A stretch of DNA of 64,000 nucleotides, from assembly GCA_021324775.1 (NCBI GenBank), contig JAJPIM010000025.1, positions 1 through 64,000 of the forward strand, written 5' to 3'. This document shows positions 19,146-28,104 of the stretch, piece by piece (position 1 is the first letter of the stretch; every line of letters begins with the position of its first letter). The position numbers and the translations under genes are program-made. Source of the stretch: Gemmatimonadota bacterium (GTDB lineage: Bacteria > Gemmatimonadota > Gemmatimonadetes > Gemmatimonadales > Gemmatimonadaceae). The notes beneath the pieces are model-generated. The model was given only the letters and a program-made list of their open reading frames with translations. It was not told the origin of the DNA and did no database searches.

Positions 19146-21561
19146 ACCGTTTCCGCCCCGGCAAACTCCCGGTCAACGCTCTGCGCCACCGCCGCATCCT
19201 CGACCCGCCGGCCGCCCCATCGGCGTCCTCGCCATAGAACTTGTGATAGTAATAGCCGTACCCCCCGTAATAGACGCCGCTGCGGAAATCGACGTCATTC
19301 AGCACGGCACCGAGGACCCGGCCGTTGACCACCCGCAGTTGGGCCACCCCGCGGCGGACGGCGTCCCGTGCCGTTTTGCCGACACGTACTACAACGACCG
19401 TGCCGTCCACCAGCGACGACAGAACCGAGGCATCGGTGACAGCCAGCACCGGCGGCGAATCAATGACGATCATGTCGAACTCGCCTTTGGCCTGTTCGAT
19501 GATGTCCCGCATGGCCGGCGAGCCGAGCAGCTCCGACGGGTTCGGCGGGAATTGGCCGCTCACCAGGACGGACAGGTTCGGCACATCCACGGCCCGGATC
19601 ACGTCGGCCAGCTTGCTTCGTCCGATCAGCACATCGGAGAGTCCCGGGTGGCGCGGCAGCTCGAACGTCTCGTTGACGACCGCGCGCCGGAGATCGGCGT
19701 CGACCAGCAGCGTACGCTGGCCCTGCTGGGCAAACGTCGTCGCCAGGTTGCTGGCGACCGTTGATTTGCCGTCACCCGGCCCCGGGCTGGTCAGCACGAT
19801 CGTTCGCAGATCCTGATGCGCGCGCGCGAACGCGAGGTTGGTCCGGAGGGACCGGAAGGCCTCGGCCACGAGAGACTGGGGCTCGACGTGGGAGATGAGG
19901 CGGAAGCGCGAACTCGGCGAGCGCGCGAATAGCGCCTCGGTCACCCGAGGGATCGAACCCAGAATCGGTAGTTGAAGCCGGTCGCGCACCTCGTCGGGCG
20001 TCTGCACCGCATCATCGAAGCGGTCCGCGATCACCGCGGCTACGATGCCAAGCAAGAGCCCGAGTATCGCGGCGAGAGCTACCGCACGCTTGCGCTGCGG
20101 CGAGATCGGAGTCAGGGGGATCGTCGCCGGGTCGATGATGCGGACTCCGCCCGTTTCCGCGCCCTCGCTGATCTGCGCCAGTTGATACTGGCCCAGCAGA
20201 TTGTCGTATCCGTTCTCGCGTGTCTTGACGTTGGCGGTCAGCCGCGCCTGCTCCGCCACCATCGGTGGATACTGCCCGCTCGCGCCACGCAGGTCGCCCA
20301 CACTGCTGTCGATCGATGCGATCCGCGTCGCGAGCCCCTGGAGATAGAGGCGGCTTGCGAACTGCAGGTTGCGCTTGGTCGCCGCGATGGAGCTGTCGAG
20401 CGCCTGGACGTCGATGTTGCGGTCGTCACGCGAGAGGCTGAGACGCTGTCGCGTTCGTGACAGGTCGAACCAGCTCGCATAGAGATCGGCCACGCTCTTG
20501 TTGTGTTCGACGGCGTCCGTCGCGACGAGTTTGCGTAGCTCTTCGTCCGTCGTATCCGCCTGGGCCAGCCGGCCGACCAACGCGAGATACACCTGCTGCT
20601 CCAGCATCAGCTCCGCGCGGTCGTCCTGGAGCTTGTAGATCCGTTTGAACAACTCCGTCTGCTCGTCCGTGACGTCGGAGGTCTTGTTGCGCTCCTGGAA
20701 ATCACGCAGCGAGTCCTGGCTCCGCTTGAGCGACAGGGCCTGCTCCTGGAGGCTCTGGGCAATGAACTGGCTTCGCTTCTGCGCGCGGGCCTGCGCGCCC
20801 TCCCGCGCGTATTCCGCGTAGATCCCCGCGGCGGTGTTCGCCGCCTGGGCGACGCGCACCGGATCGGGTCCGGTCACGGTCACCTCGATGATGTCGGTCT
20901 GTGGCAGCACCCGCGTCGAGACGTTGGCGCGGAGATCGCGAGCCACGCCACTCAATGGAGCGATGGAGAGCAGCACCTGCGATGGCCGGATGGGTGGACG
21001 GCGCGGGACACAGATCGCCAGCGCCCCGATATCGAGCGTGTCGCCGTACGGCACCGGCCCGTATTGCCGGCTGCCGGTCTGCAGCGAGAACCGCGTGGCA
21101 TCGAAGCGCAGTGTGAGATCGCCAGGCAGGACTTCGCGCCGCAGCACCGGCATCTGGTCGCCGAGGATCGTACTCAGCAGGACGTGCTCCGGCCGCGCCA
21201 CGTTCAGTTGCAGCCCCGCCGCTTGCGCCGTGCGCTCAGCGACGGTCTGGCTCTTGATCACCTGCTGTTCCGACACCAGCGGATCCACCCGGAAGTCGTA
21301 CTGCTGGCCTGTCGACGGGGCGTTGGCGATCGGATTCTCCGAACGCTCGACACGCACGGTCACGGATGATCCGTACACCCGCTGTTCCGTCATCGTGCGC
21401 CACGTCCCGATGGCGACCGTGATCAGAAAAACGAAACCAACCACCCACTGCCGCCGTGCGACGGCCGCGGCGATGTCGCGCAACGATTGCTCGCTGGCGA
21501 GGATCCCTCCTTCCTGTGGAAGAACGGGCGCGGGCGACGGAGCCACGAGCATGTCGCCCAC
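19144..21561 (-). CDS. Wzc-like polysaccharide co-polymerase and tyrosine autokinase
   Basis: This 805-residue inner-membrane protein has a transmembrane segment near residue 40 (WVVGFVFLITVAIG), a long periplasmic Wzz-type coiled region and a second membrane segment near residue 500. The cytoplasmic BY-kinase domain has Walker A GPGDGKST near residue 595, Walker A' LLVDADLRR and Walker B MIVIDSPP. A C-terminal tyrosine cluster (YYGGYGYYYHKFY) is the usual autophosphorylation site. Such proteins control chain length and export of capsule or exopolysaccharide. The GTG start shares one base with the stop of the upstream SLBB gene. An ATG three codons in is an alternative. Confidence 0.94.
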   Translation of the reverse strand: MGDMLVAPSPAPVLPQEGGILASEQSLRDIAAAVARRQWVVGFVFLITVAIGTWRTMTEQRVYGSSVTVRVERSENPIANAPSTGQQYDFRVDPLVSEQQVIKSQTVAERTAQAAGLQLNVARPEHVLLSTILGDQMPVLRREVLPGDLTLRFDATRFSLQTGSRQYGPVPYGDTLDIGALAICVPRRPPIRPSQVLLSIAPLSGVARDLRANVSTRVLPQTDIIEVTVTGPDPVRVAQAANTAAGIYAEYAREGAQARAQKRSQFIAQSLQEQALSLKRSQDSLRDFQERNKTSDVTDEQTELFKRIYKLQDDRAELMLEQQVYLALVGRLAQADTTDEELRKLVATDAVEHNKSVADLYASWFDLSRTRQRLSLSRDDRNIDVQALDSSIAATKRNLQFASRLYLQGLATRIASIDSSVGDLRGASGQYPPMVAEQARLTANVKTRENGYDNLLGQYQLAQISEGAETGGVRIIDPATIPLTPISPQRKRAVALAAILGLLLGIVAAVIADRFDDAVQTPDEVRDRLQLPILGSIPRVTEALFARSPSSRFRLISHVEPQSLVAEAFRSLRTNLAFARAHQDLRTIVLTSPGPGDGKSTVASNLATTFAQQGQRTLLVDADLRRAVVNETFELPRHPGLSDVLIGRSKLADVIRAVDVPNLSVLVSGQFPPNPSELLGSPAMRDIIEQAKGEFDMIVIDSPPVLAVTDASVLSSLVDGTVVVVRVGKTARDAVRRGVAQLRVVNGRVLGAVLNDVDFRSGVYYGGYGYYYHKFYGEDADGAAGGSRMRRWRRALTGSLPGRKR

Positions 21562-22310
21562 TAGCGGTGCGAGACCTGGATGAGCGTGACGACCGACAGC
21601 GCGAGCGCCGCCAGTGTGGCCGCGAGGCTGATGTTGTCGCGCGAGAACACGCTGTGCCTGGGTGGGAGATAGACCACGTCATTCGAATACAGCGTCACTC
21701 GGCCCGCCGCACTTCCGGCCAGCGCGCTCTCGAGGTCCACCGTGAAGACGTGATTCTCCCGGATCACCTGCGCGCGTTTGAGATTCGCCCGGTCGCTCGG
21801 GCCGCCGGCGAGCGTCAGCAACTGGATCAGGCTCACACCCGGCTCCACCGGGTACAGGCCCGGCGCCCGCACCTCGCCCAGGACCGACACCCGGATCAGC
21901 GGCTGGATCGCGATCTCCGGCGCGCGGAATCCGCGCGCCCGGAACGCGTCGATCATCCGGGCGGTGATCTGCGTCGGATCGAGTCCGGCGGCACGAATCA
22001 CGCCGACGCCGGGCATCTGCACGTTGCCCTGGGCATCGATCAGGTACTGGCCGCTCAGCTCGGAATCACGATAGACGCGGATCTTGAGCAGGTCACCGGA
22101 TCGCAAAGTGCCCGTCGCCCGCGTACTCGTGTCCGCGTGGACGGCCGTGTCGGTGGGTGTCGCCGCTGGTGTCTGGGCGCGCGCCGGCCCCGCGAACACC
22201 GCGCTCACGGCAAGCACCAACGCCGCGACGAGCGACTCTCGGCCGTGGCACGGCGGGCTGATACGCACGGCACGGGGGGTCATGAGCGGATCAGGGATAG
22301 TGCAGGGCAT
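21561..22310 (-). CDS. SLBB/Poly_export outer-membrane polysaccharide exporter
   Basis: This 249-residue secreted protein has a signal peptide ending AGPARAQ, a Poly_export domain (GDLLKIRVYRDSELSGQYLI), one SLBB domain (VSVLGEVRAPGLYPVEPGVS) and a final hydrophobic helix that could span the outer membrane, as in Wza. It is shorter than Wza (about 380) and has no lipobox. The start is either ATG 22310, overlapping the Wzi-like gene by 20 bases, or ATG 22283 just after that stop. It is co-transcribed with the tyrosine kinase, its usual partner. Confidence 0.9.
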   Translation of the reverse strand: MPCTIPDPLMTPRAVRISPPCHGRESLVAALVLAVSAVFAGPARAQTPAATPTDTAVHADTSTRATGTLRSGDLLKIRVYRDSELSGQYLIDAQGNVQMPGVGVIRAAGLDPTQITARMIDAFRARGFRAPEIAIQPLIRVSVLGEVRAPGLYPVEPGVSLIQLLTLAGGPSDRANLKRAQVIRENHVFTVDLESALAGSAAGRVTLYSNDVVYLPPRHSVFSRDNISLAATLAALALSVVTLIQVSHR

Positions 22311-23922
22311 ACGTCGCGGTGAGTTGGAGCTGGGCCAGGTTGGCGGCGGGGAGCGGCACGTTGTTGGCGTTCTGGATCCGCGCCAGTTGGACGCTCGCCG
22401 TCACCGGTAGCACGGGATTGAGGAACTGCAGCGAGGCGTCACCCAGGTCCGCCGTCTGTGCGGGCTGGCCCGGTGCACTGGTCGGAAACGGCGCGTTCGC
22501 ATGTCCCGTCGCCATCTGTGCGGGACGCTCGTAGATCCGCTGCAACCCGCGGCGCCAGAACCCCAGGCCGGCCGCCACGCGAAGCCACGGCCGCGGAAAC
22601 GCCTCCGCACCGAGGCGGCCATAGTCGGCATCGGGGCCGAGTTGGGATCCCAACGGCTGGTCGTAGTTCTCGTACACCGTGGTGTAGAACTGGCGCTCAT
22701 ACGTATAGCTGTCGATACGCTCGTACTCCAGACTCACGGTGGCGGGTACCGAAACAGGCAGCGGTGACGAGAGGGTCAAGTCGTAGCCAAGCTGGTCCGG
22801 CGTCGTGAGCCGGGACGCCGCGTCGATCTGGATGTCATCGATCAGCAGCTCCGCCGCGCCGGTCACGGGCCCCGCACGCAGGCGGATCGCGGCGAACGCC
22901 ATCAGGTTGTCCAGCACCTGGTTCCCTGCCTCCCCTGTATCGTGCTGCGCAATCACGTACGGGATGAAGGGATTGATGAGCGAGAGATCCACCGTCTGCG
23001 CCCCTCGCGACAGCAGCGCGGTCTCTCCCAGCGTGACCTCGGCCACTCTCGAGGGCCGCCATGTCAACTCGTGCCCCACGATATACCGATAATAGCGCTG
23101 CGGGCCGATCGTGCCGCTGAGACTGTCCTGGGCCGAATCCATGACGACGTTGTCGAGCGTGCCGAATATCGCCCGCCCCTCGAAGTGCGCCGTGTGAAAC
23201 TCGGCCGCGAGCCGGTCGATGGGTGGTCCGTTCGCCGAGAGGATCGTCGACTCGGTGCCGCTCCCCAGCCACGCCTCCTCGCCCCGCCCCAACGTAAACG
23301 TGAACACCCCAGCCCGCGCGGCCGCGTAGGCCTCCGAAAAATCGACGATCCCCGAGGTATTACCGGCCCCGGTGCGGAATGGGCGTGCACGGACGGTCGG
23401 GTCGTTGCGCACGTTGGACTCGGCGTAGCCGTCTCCGACGAGCGCGACACGATCGCTGTCGCCCCAGGCCAGGCGCCCGTGCACCAAGGCGACTCCCGCG
23501 GGATCGCCCTGGGCTTCCGGCCGCACATTCTCCCAGAGCGGGAGAAACACGCCGTTGTGGTAGGCGGTCCCCTGAACGGTCGCCGCGGCACCGGCACGTA
23601 CGCCCTTGCCGGCATCGGCCGGCGCCGGCGCAAACCGCTTCGCCAACGCGTCGAGCAACGGGCCCGCGCAATCCGGCTGGGTCCGTGCAGCGGCGAGCGC
23701 GGCCCGGATCAACCGCACGCTGTAGGGGCGGACCACGGATACCCGCGCCGCGGCGCACCCCGCGTGTTCGAGCGCCGCCAGTTGAACGTAGGCGGGATCA
23801 TTCAGCGGCAGTGTTATCAGTCCGAACTGCGCGTGCGCCACGGCCGGCCCGGCCAACATCGGCGACCCCATACGGGCGACGACGATGGCCAGCCGAACGC
23901 CCCGCCGCCGCCAGCTAGGCAC
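22291..23922 (-). CDS. Wzi-like capsule assembly outer-membrane protein
   Basis: This is a 543-residue protein with a signal peptide (cleavage near PAVAHAQ) and alternating polar/hydrophobic strands typical of an outer-membrane barrel. The C-terminal half has aromatic-girdle strands (for example YGRLGAEAFPRPWLRVAAG) and it ends in short beta strands. It resembles the capsule-assembly protein Wzi family, which anchors polymer to the surface. The GTG start overlaps the upstream wbpA stop by eight bases. The family call rests on overall pattern and gene context rather than a single motif. Confidence 0.75.
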   Translation of the reverse strand: MPSWRRRGVRLAIVVARMGSPMLAGPAVAHAQFGLITLPLNDPAYVQLAALEHAGCAAARVSVVRPYSVRLIRAALAAARTQPDCAGPLLDALAKRFAPAPADAGKGVRAGAAATVQGTAYHNGVFLPLWENVRPEAQGDPAGVALVHGRLAWGDSDRVALVGDGYAESNVRNDPTVRARPFRTGAGNTSGIVDFSEAYAAARAGVFTFTLGRGEEAWLGSGTESTILSANGPPIDRLAAEFHTAHFEGRAIFGTLDNVVMDSAQDSLSGTIGPQRYYRYIVGHELTWRPSRVAEVTLGETALLSRGAQTVDLSLINPFIPYVIAQHDTGEAGNQVLDNLMAFAAIRLRAGPVTGAAELLIDDIQIDAASRLTTPDQLGYDLTLSSPLPVSVPATVSLEYERIDSYTYERQFYTTVYENYDQPLGSQLGPDADYGRLGAEAFPRPWLRVAAGLGFWRRGLQRIYERPAQMATGHANAPFPTSAPGQPAQTADLGDASLQFLNPVLPVTASVQLARIQNANNVPLPAANLAQLQLTATYALHYP

Positions 23923-25267
23923 CCGATGGCGGCGAAGACAGCGAGACGATGCGCGCCCTGGGGCGGACGACGCGAGCCGTCGCGTTGCGGGTATCCACGA
24001 CCACCGACGCGTGGTCCACGATGAGTTGGTAGTCGATGTTGGCGTGATCCGTGATGATCACGGTCGTATCGGAGTTGGCCAGCGTCCCGGCGTCGAGCGC
24101 CACTCCGGTCCGCAGATGCCCGTCCTCGGTGAACGATGGGATGTAGGGGTCGTGATAGGTGACCTCCGCCCCCCGCCCTTCGAGCAGCCGGATCACATCC
24201 AGCGCCGGACTCTCGCGGATGTCGTCGATGTTCTTCTTGTAGGCGACGCCCACGACCAGCACGTGGCTCCCCTTGACCGACTTGCACACGTCGTTGAGTG
24301 CGTGTGCGACTTTCTCGACGACGAAATCCGGCATCTGGCTGTTGATCTCGCTCGCCACATCGATGAACCGGGTCCGGTAGTTCAGCGTCCGCATCTTCCA
24401 CGCGAGGTAATGCGGGTCGAGCGGGATACAGTGGCCGCCGATCCCGGGTCCAGGCGTGAACCGCATGAAACCGAATGGCTTCGTCGCCGCGGCGTCGATC
24501 ACCTCCCACACATTCACGCCGAGCCGGTCGCACACGATCGCCATCTCGTTCACCAGGCCGATGTTCACGGACCGGAACGTGTTCTCGAGCAGCTTCACGA
24601 GCTCCGCCGCCTCCGGCGAGCTCACCGACACGACGGTATCGATGCAGCGCCCGTACAGCGCGCTCGCGACCGCCAGGCAGGCGGGCGTGATGCCCCCGAC
24701 CACTTTCGGGGTGTTCTTCGTGTTGTAGGTCGCGTTGCCCGGGTCGACCCGTTCAGGGCTGAACGCCAGGAAGATGTCCCGGCCGACCGTCAGGCCGCGA
24801 CGCTCGAACTTGGGCTGCACCAACTCGCGCGTCGTGCCGGGATAGGTCGTGCTCTCGAGCACCACGAGCGTGCCTGGACGGCAGTGGGCGGCGAGGGTGT
24901 CCGTCGCCTTGTCCACGTAGCTCATGTCCGGGTCCCGCGTCTTGACGAGCGGCGTCGGCACGGCGATCGAGACCGCATCCACTTCCGCGAGGCGCGCGGG
25001 ATCCGCCGTCGCCACGAACGCGCCGCTCTTCACCAGCGCCGCGACGTCCGCCGAGGGCACGTCCTGGATGTGCGAGTGCCCGGACATCAGCGTGTCGATC
25101 ACGCGCTTGCTGACGTCGTAGCCGATCACCTTGAATCCGGCTTTCCCGAACTCGACGGCCAACGGAAGGCCGACGTAGCCCAAGCCGACGACGCCGACGA
25201 CCGCGCTGCGGTCTTCGATGCGCGCCAAAAGCTTCTTTTGATGGTCCGACGGGTGCTGCGTAGTCAT
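23915..25267 (-). CDS. wbpA: UDP-N-acetylglucosamine 6-dehydrogenase (WbpA type)
   Basis: This 450-residue nucleotide-sugar dehydrogenase has VVGVVGLGYVGLPLA near residue 25, the segment FSPERVDPGN and a catalytic Cys in GPGIGGHCIPLDP. Motifs and length match WbpA/WecC-type enzymes, which act on N-acetylated UDP-hexosamines rather than UDP-glucose. The neighbouring wbpE, wbpB and wbpD homologues point to UDP-GlcNAc as substrate. The ATG at 25267 has an AGGACA ribosome site; the upstream open frame is ignored. A separate ugd in the same locus covers UDP-glucose oxidation. Confidence 0.9.
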   Translation of the reverse strand: MTTQHPSDHQKKLLARIEDRSAVVGVVGLGYVGLPLAVEFGKAGFKVIGYDVSKRVIDTLMSGHSHIQDVPSADVAALVKSGAFVATADPARLAEVDAVSIAVPTPLVKTRDPDMSYVDKATDTLAAHCRPGTLVVLESTTYPGTTRELVQPKFERRGLTVGRDIFLAFSPERVDPGNATYNTKNTPKVVGGITPACLAVASALYGRCIDTVVSVSSPEAAELVKLLENTFRSVNIGLVNEMAIVCDRLGVNVWEVIDAAATKPFGFMRFTPGPGIGGHCIPLDPHYLAWKMRTLNYRTRFIDVASEINSQMPDFVVEKVAHALNDVCKSVKGSHVLVVGVAYKKNIDDIRESPALDVIRLLEGRGAEVTYHDPYIPSFTEDGHLRTGVALDAGTLANSDTTVIITDHANIDYQLIVDHASVVVDTRNATARVVRPRARIVSLSSPPSGA

Positions 25268-25310
25268 GCTCTGTCCTGGAATGTGTCGCGCCTGCGCCGG
25301 GGGCGAGGCA

Positions 25311-26426
25311 CTATCGGCCGTAGAAGCCTCGCACCGCCGCGATGACTTCATCCTGTTGCGCGCCGCTCAGCTCCGGATAGACCGGCAGCGACAAGACCTC
25401 GTCCGACGCCCGTTCAGCCTCCGGGAACTGGCCCCGGCGATAACCGAGGTACGCGAAGCAGGGCTGCAGATGCAGCGGGAGCGGGTAGTAGATCGCCGTG
25501 CCGATGCCAAGGTTCTTGAGGTGGTTTTGCAGCGCGTCTCGGCGCGCGGCCCGGATGGTGTACTGATTGTAGATCGACTCGTTCTCCGGACCGACCACGG
25601 GCGTCCGGACATCGGGCGCGAGATCCGACAGCCCGGCGCTGTAGTAGGCCGCATGCTCGCGGCGCTTCGCGCTCCAGGCCGCCAGATGCGGCAGCTTCGC
25701 CTCGAGCACCGCCGCCTGCAGCGTATCGAGCCGGGAGTTGAATCCGACTTCCTCGTGGAAGTATGTCTTCACTCCGCCGTGCGTGCGCAACCGGACCAGC
25801 CGGCGGGCGATCGCATCGTCCTGCGTCACCATCATGCCGCCATCACCGTAGCCACCGAGGTTCTTCGACGGGAAGAAGCTGAACGTCCCGATCGTCGCGG
25901 CCTCGCCGGCCATCCGCCATTCGCCGTCGATCGACCTCCGCGCCCCGATCGATTGGGCGGCGTCCTCGATCATGGGGATCCCACGGGCGCTGAGCGCCAC
26001 CTGCTCGAGCGGCGCCATCTGCCCGAACAGATCGACGGGGATCACCGCCTTGGTCTTCGGCGTCACCGCGGCCGCGATCTTCGCGGGATCGATGTTGAAC
26101 GTCACGGGGTCGATATCCACGAACACCGGCTTCGCCCCGACGTTATAGATCGCGCCCGCCGTCGCGAAGAACGTGAACGGCGTCGTGATCACCTCGTCAC
26201 CCCGTCCGGCATCCAGCGCACGCAGCGCGAGCAGGATGGCGTCCGTCCCGTTGGCGCATCCGATCGCGTGCTTGACGTGCGACAGGCTCGCGACAGCGGC
26301 CTCGAACCGCGACACCGGCTCGCCGAGGATGAATGTCTGCGCGTCGACGACGCCCATGAGCGCGCGAAGCACGTCGTTCTTGATCGTGGCGTGCTGCGCG
26401 CGAAGGTCGAGCAGTGGGATCGGCAC
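25311..26426 (-). CDS. wbpE: DegT/DnrJ/EryC1 sugar aminotransferase (WbpE type)
   Basis: This 371-residue PLP-dependent aminotransferase has Asp155 in EDAAQSIGA (stacking with PLP) and the Schiff-base Lys188 in FFPSKNLGGYGDGG. In the WbpA-E pathway it puts an amino group on C3 of the oxidised UDP-GlcNAc derivative, using glutamate. The start is GTG at 26426 with a weak GGCGGA site. It lies 23 bases after wbpB and 43 before wbpA, and all genes point the same way. Confidence 0.92.
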   Translation of the reverse strand: MPIPLLDLRAQHATIKNDVLRALMGVVDAQTFILGEPVSRFEAAVASLSHVKHAIGCANGTDAILLALRALDAGRGDEVITTPFTFFATAGAIYNVGAKPVFVDIDPVTFNIDPAKIAAAVTPKTKAVIPVDLFGQMAPLEQVALSARGIPMIEDAAQSIGARRSIDGEWRMAGEAATIGTFSFFPSKNLGGYGDGGMMVTQDDAIARRLVRLRTHGGVKTYFHEEVGFNSRLDTLQAAVLEAKLPHLAAWSAKRREHAAYYSAGLSDLAPDVRTPVVGPENESIYNQYTIRAARRDALQNHLKNLGIGTAIYYPLPLHLQPCFAYLGYRRGQFPEAERASDEVLSLPVYPELSGAQQDEVIAAVRGFYGR

Positions 26427-26449
26427 CGGGACTGTTCCGCCGCTGAATG

Positions 26450-27496
26450 TCAGATCTTGGACCGCAGGGGCAACGGAATCTCGCGCCCCGCTTTCGCCGA
26501 CTCGTAGATCCCGAGGATCAGCTCCAGCGATTTCCGTCCCGCGCGGCCGTCCGTGTCGGCCTTCGCCTCACCACGGAGTACGGCCAGCACGTTGCGATAG
26601 TACGCCTCGTGCCCATACCCGTACACGGACGTGGGATTGGTGTTCACGGACTCCACGAGCTTGTCGTCGTCATCATACGTGGCGAACGACCAGTGCTCGA
26701 TCCGGTTGACTGCCGTGCCACCGACTTTCACCGTGCCGGTCTCGCCGAGAATCGTGATCGAACCCTCGAGGTTCCGCGGATACGTCAGCATGGTGACTTC
26801 GATGCAGCCGAGGGCTCCCGACCGGAACTTCAGAATCGCGATGCCGGAATCCTCGGTCTCGATGCGCCGGGCGAGCGTCGCGGTCTGCGCCATGACGCTC
26901 TCGACGGGCCCCACCAGCCACTGGATCAGATCGACGTAGTGCGAGGCCTGGTTCATGAACGCGCCGCCATCGAACTCCCACGTCCCGCGCCACGGCGCCT
27001 GGTCGTAGTACTCCTGCGGGCGCGACCACCGCACGGTGCAGTTGGCCATGTAGATCCGGCCGAAGCGCCCCTTGTCGAGGGCCCGTTTGACCAGTTGGAT
27101 CGTGCGGTTGAGCCGGTTCTGTTTGACGACGAAGAGGTGGACGCCAGCGGCGTCGCATGCGTGGAGCAGGTCGTCCGCGGCCGAGAGCGTGATCGCCATT
27201 GGCTTCTCGACCACGACGTGTTTGCCCGCGCGTGCTGCGAGGATCCCCTGCTGGGGGTGCAATCCCGACGGCGTCGCGATGGTCACGATCTCGCACGGCG
27301 CCTGGCTCAACATCTCTTCGTACGACTTGAACCACGGAACGTGCAGCTCTTCTCCAGCGGCGCGAGCCCGCTCCGGATCCACATCGCAGACCGCGGCGAT
27401 CGAGAGGCCATCCACGCGGGCCACCGCTTCCCAATGGTTACGGCTGATCCGCCCGCACCCCACCATCGCGATGCGGAACGAGTCTGGGCCGGTCAA
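26450..27496 (-). CDS. wbpB: Gfo/Idh/MocA sugar-nucleotide dehydrogenase (WbpB type)
   Basis: This 348-residue oxidoreductase has an N-terminal Rossmann motif ([19 protein letters not shown]), the family EKP motif in [12 protein letters not shown] and a C-terminal alpha/beta domain. The WbpB step oxidises C3 of UDP-GlcNAcA. The best start is TTG at 27496, which overlaps the wbpD stop as TTGA and has GGGGCGGAG immediately before it. An ATG at 27466 would remove the first Rossmann strand. A longer open frame upstream is a shadow of wbpD. Confidence 0.9.
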   Translation of the reverse strand: MTGPDSFRIAMVGCGRISRNHWEAVARVDGLSIAAVCDVDPERARAAGEELHVPWFKSYEEMLSQAPCEIVTIATPSGLHPQQGILAARAGKHVVVEKPMAITLSAADDLLHACDAAGVHLFVVKQNRLNRTIQLVKRALDKGRFGRIYMANCTVRWSRPQEYYDQAPWRGTWEFDGGAFMNQASHYVDLIQWLVGPVESVMAQTATLARRIETEDSGIAILKFRSGALGCIEVTMLTYPRNLEGSITILGETGTVKVGGTAVNRIEHWSFATYDDDDKLVESVNTNPTSVYGYGHEAYYRNVLAVLRGEAKADTDGRAGRKSLELILGIYESAKAGREIPLPLRSKI

Positions 27497-28104
27497 CTCC
27501 GCCCCCCCGTCCGGACGATCCCATCGCCCGAGCGGGCGTAGACCGAGCCGCACGTGGCGCAGGTGCCTTCTCCGGCGTCCGGAAGGCGCACCCCGCAGGA
27601 GCACACCCAGCCGATCCGCCGGGCCGGCACCCCGACCACCAGCGCGTGAGCCGGCACGTCGCGAGTCACCACGGCGCCGGCGCCCACGAATGCGTACTCG
27701 CCGAGGGTGACGCCACAGACGACTGTCGCATTGGCTCCGATCGTGGCTCCCCGCCGGACCAGTGTCCGCAGGTACTCATGCTTCCGAGACACATGGCTGC
27801 GTGGATTGACGACATTGGTAAACACCATCGAGGGGCCACAGAAGACGTCGTCCTCCAGCTCCACCCCTTCGTAGATCGAGACGTTGTTCTGGACTTTGAC
27901 GTTCTCGCCAAGACGCGTCCCGCCCATGACGACGACGTTCTGCCCGAGGTTGCATCGCGGACCGATCACGGCGCCCGGCATCACGTGGCAGAAATGCCAG
28001 ATCCGGGTTCCGGCGCCAACCGTGGCGCCCTCGTCCACGTAGGCCGATTCATGGATCGTGGCGGATGGGGACAAGCCCGCCGCCGCACCACGCGCTCGCG
28101 TCAT
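27493..28104 (-). CDS. wbpD: UDP-amino-uronate N-acetyltransferase (WbpD type)
   Basis: This 203-residue left-handed beta-helix acyltransferase has hexapeptide repeats from about residue 14 to 160 (for example [20 protein letters not shown]). It is followed by a small C-terminal zinc-ribbon with Cys168, Cys170, Cys182 and Cys185. WbpD acetylates the 3-amino group to give UDP-2,3-diacetamido-2,3-dideoxy-glucuronate. The ATG start overlaps the carB stop as ATGA, and its own stop overlaps the wbpB start as TTGA. A zinc-ribbon tail occurs in some relatives; its role is unknown. Confidence 0.92.
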   Translation of the reverse strand: MTRARGAAAGLSPSATIHESAYVDEGATVGAGTRIWHFCHVMPGAVIGPRCNLGQNVVVMGGTRLGENVKVQNNVSIYEGVELEDDVFCGPSMVFTNVVNPRSHVSRKHEYLRTLVRRGATIGANATVVCGVTLGEYAFVGAGAVVTRDVPAHALVVGVPARRIGWVCSCGVRLPDAGEGTCATCGSVYARSGDGIVRTGGRS

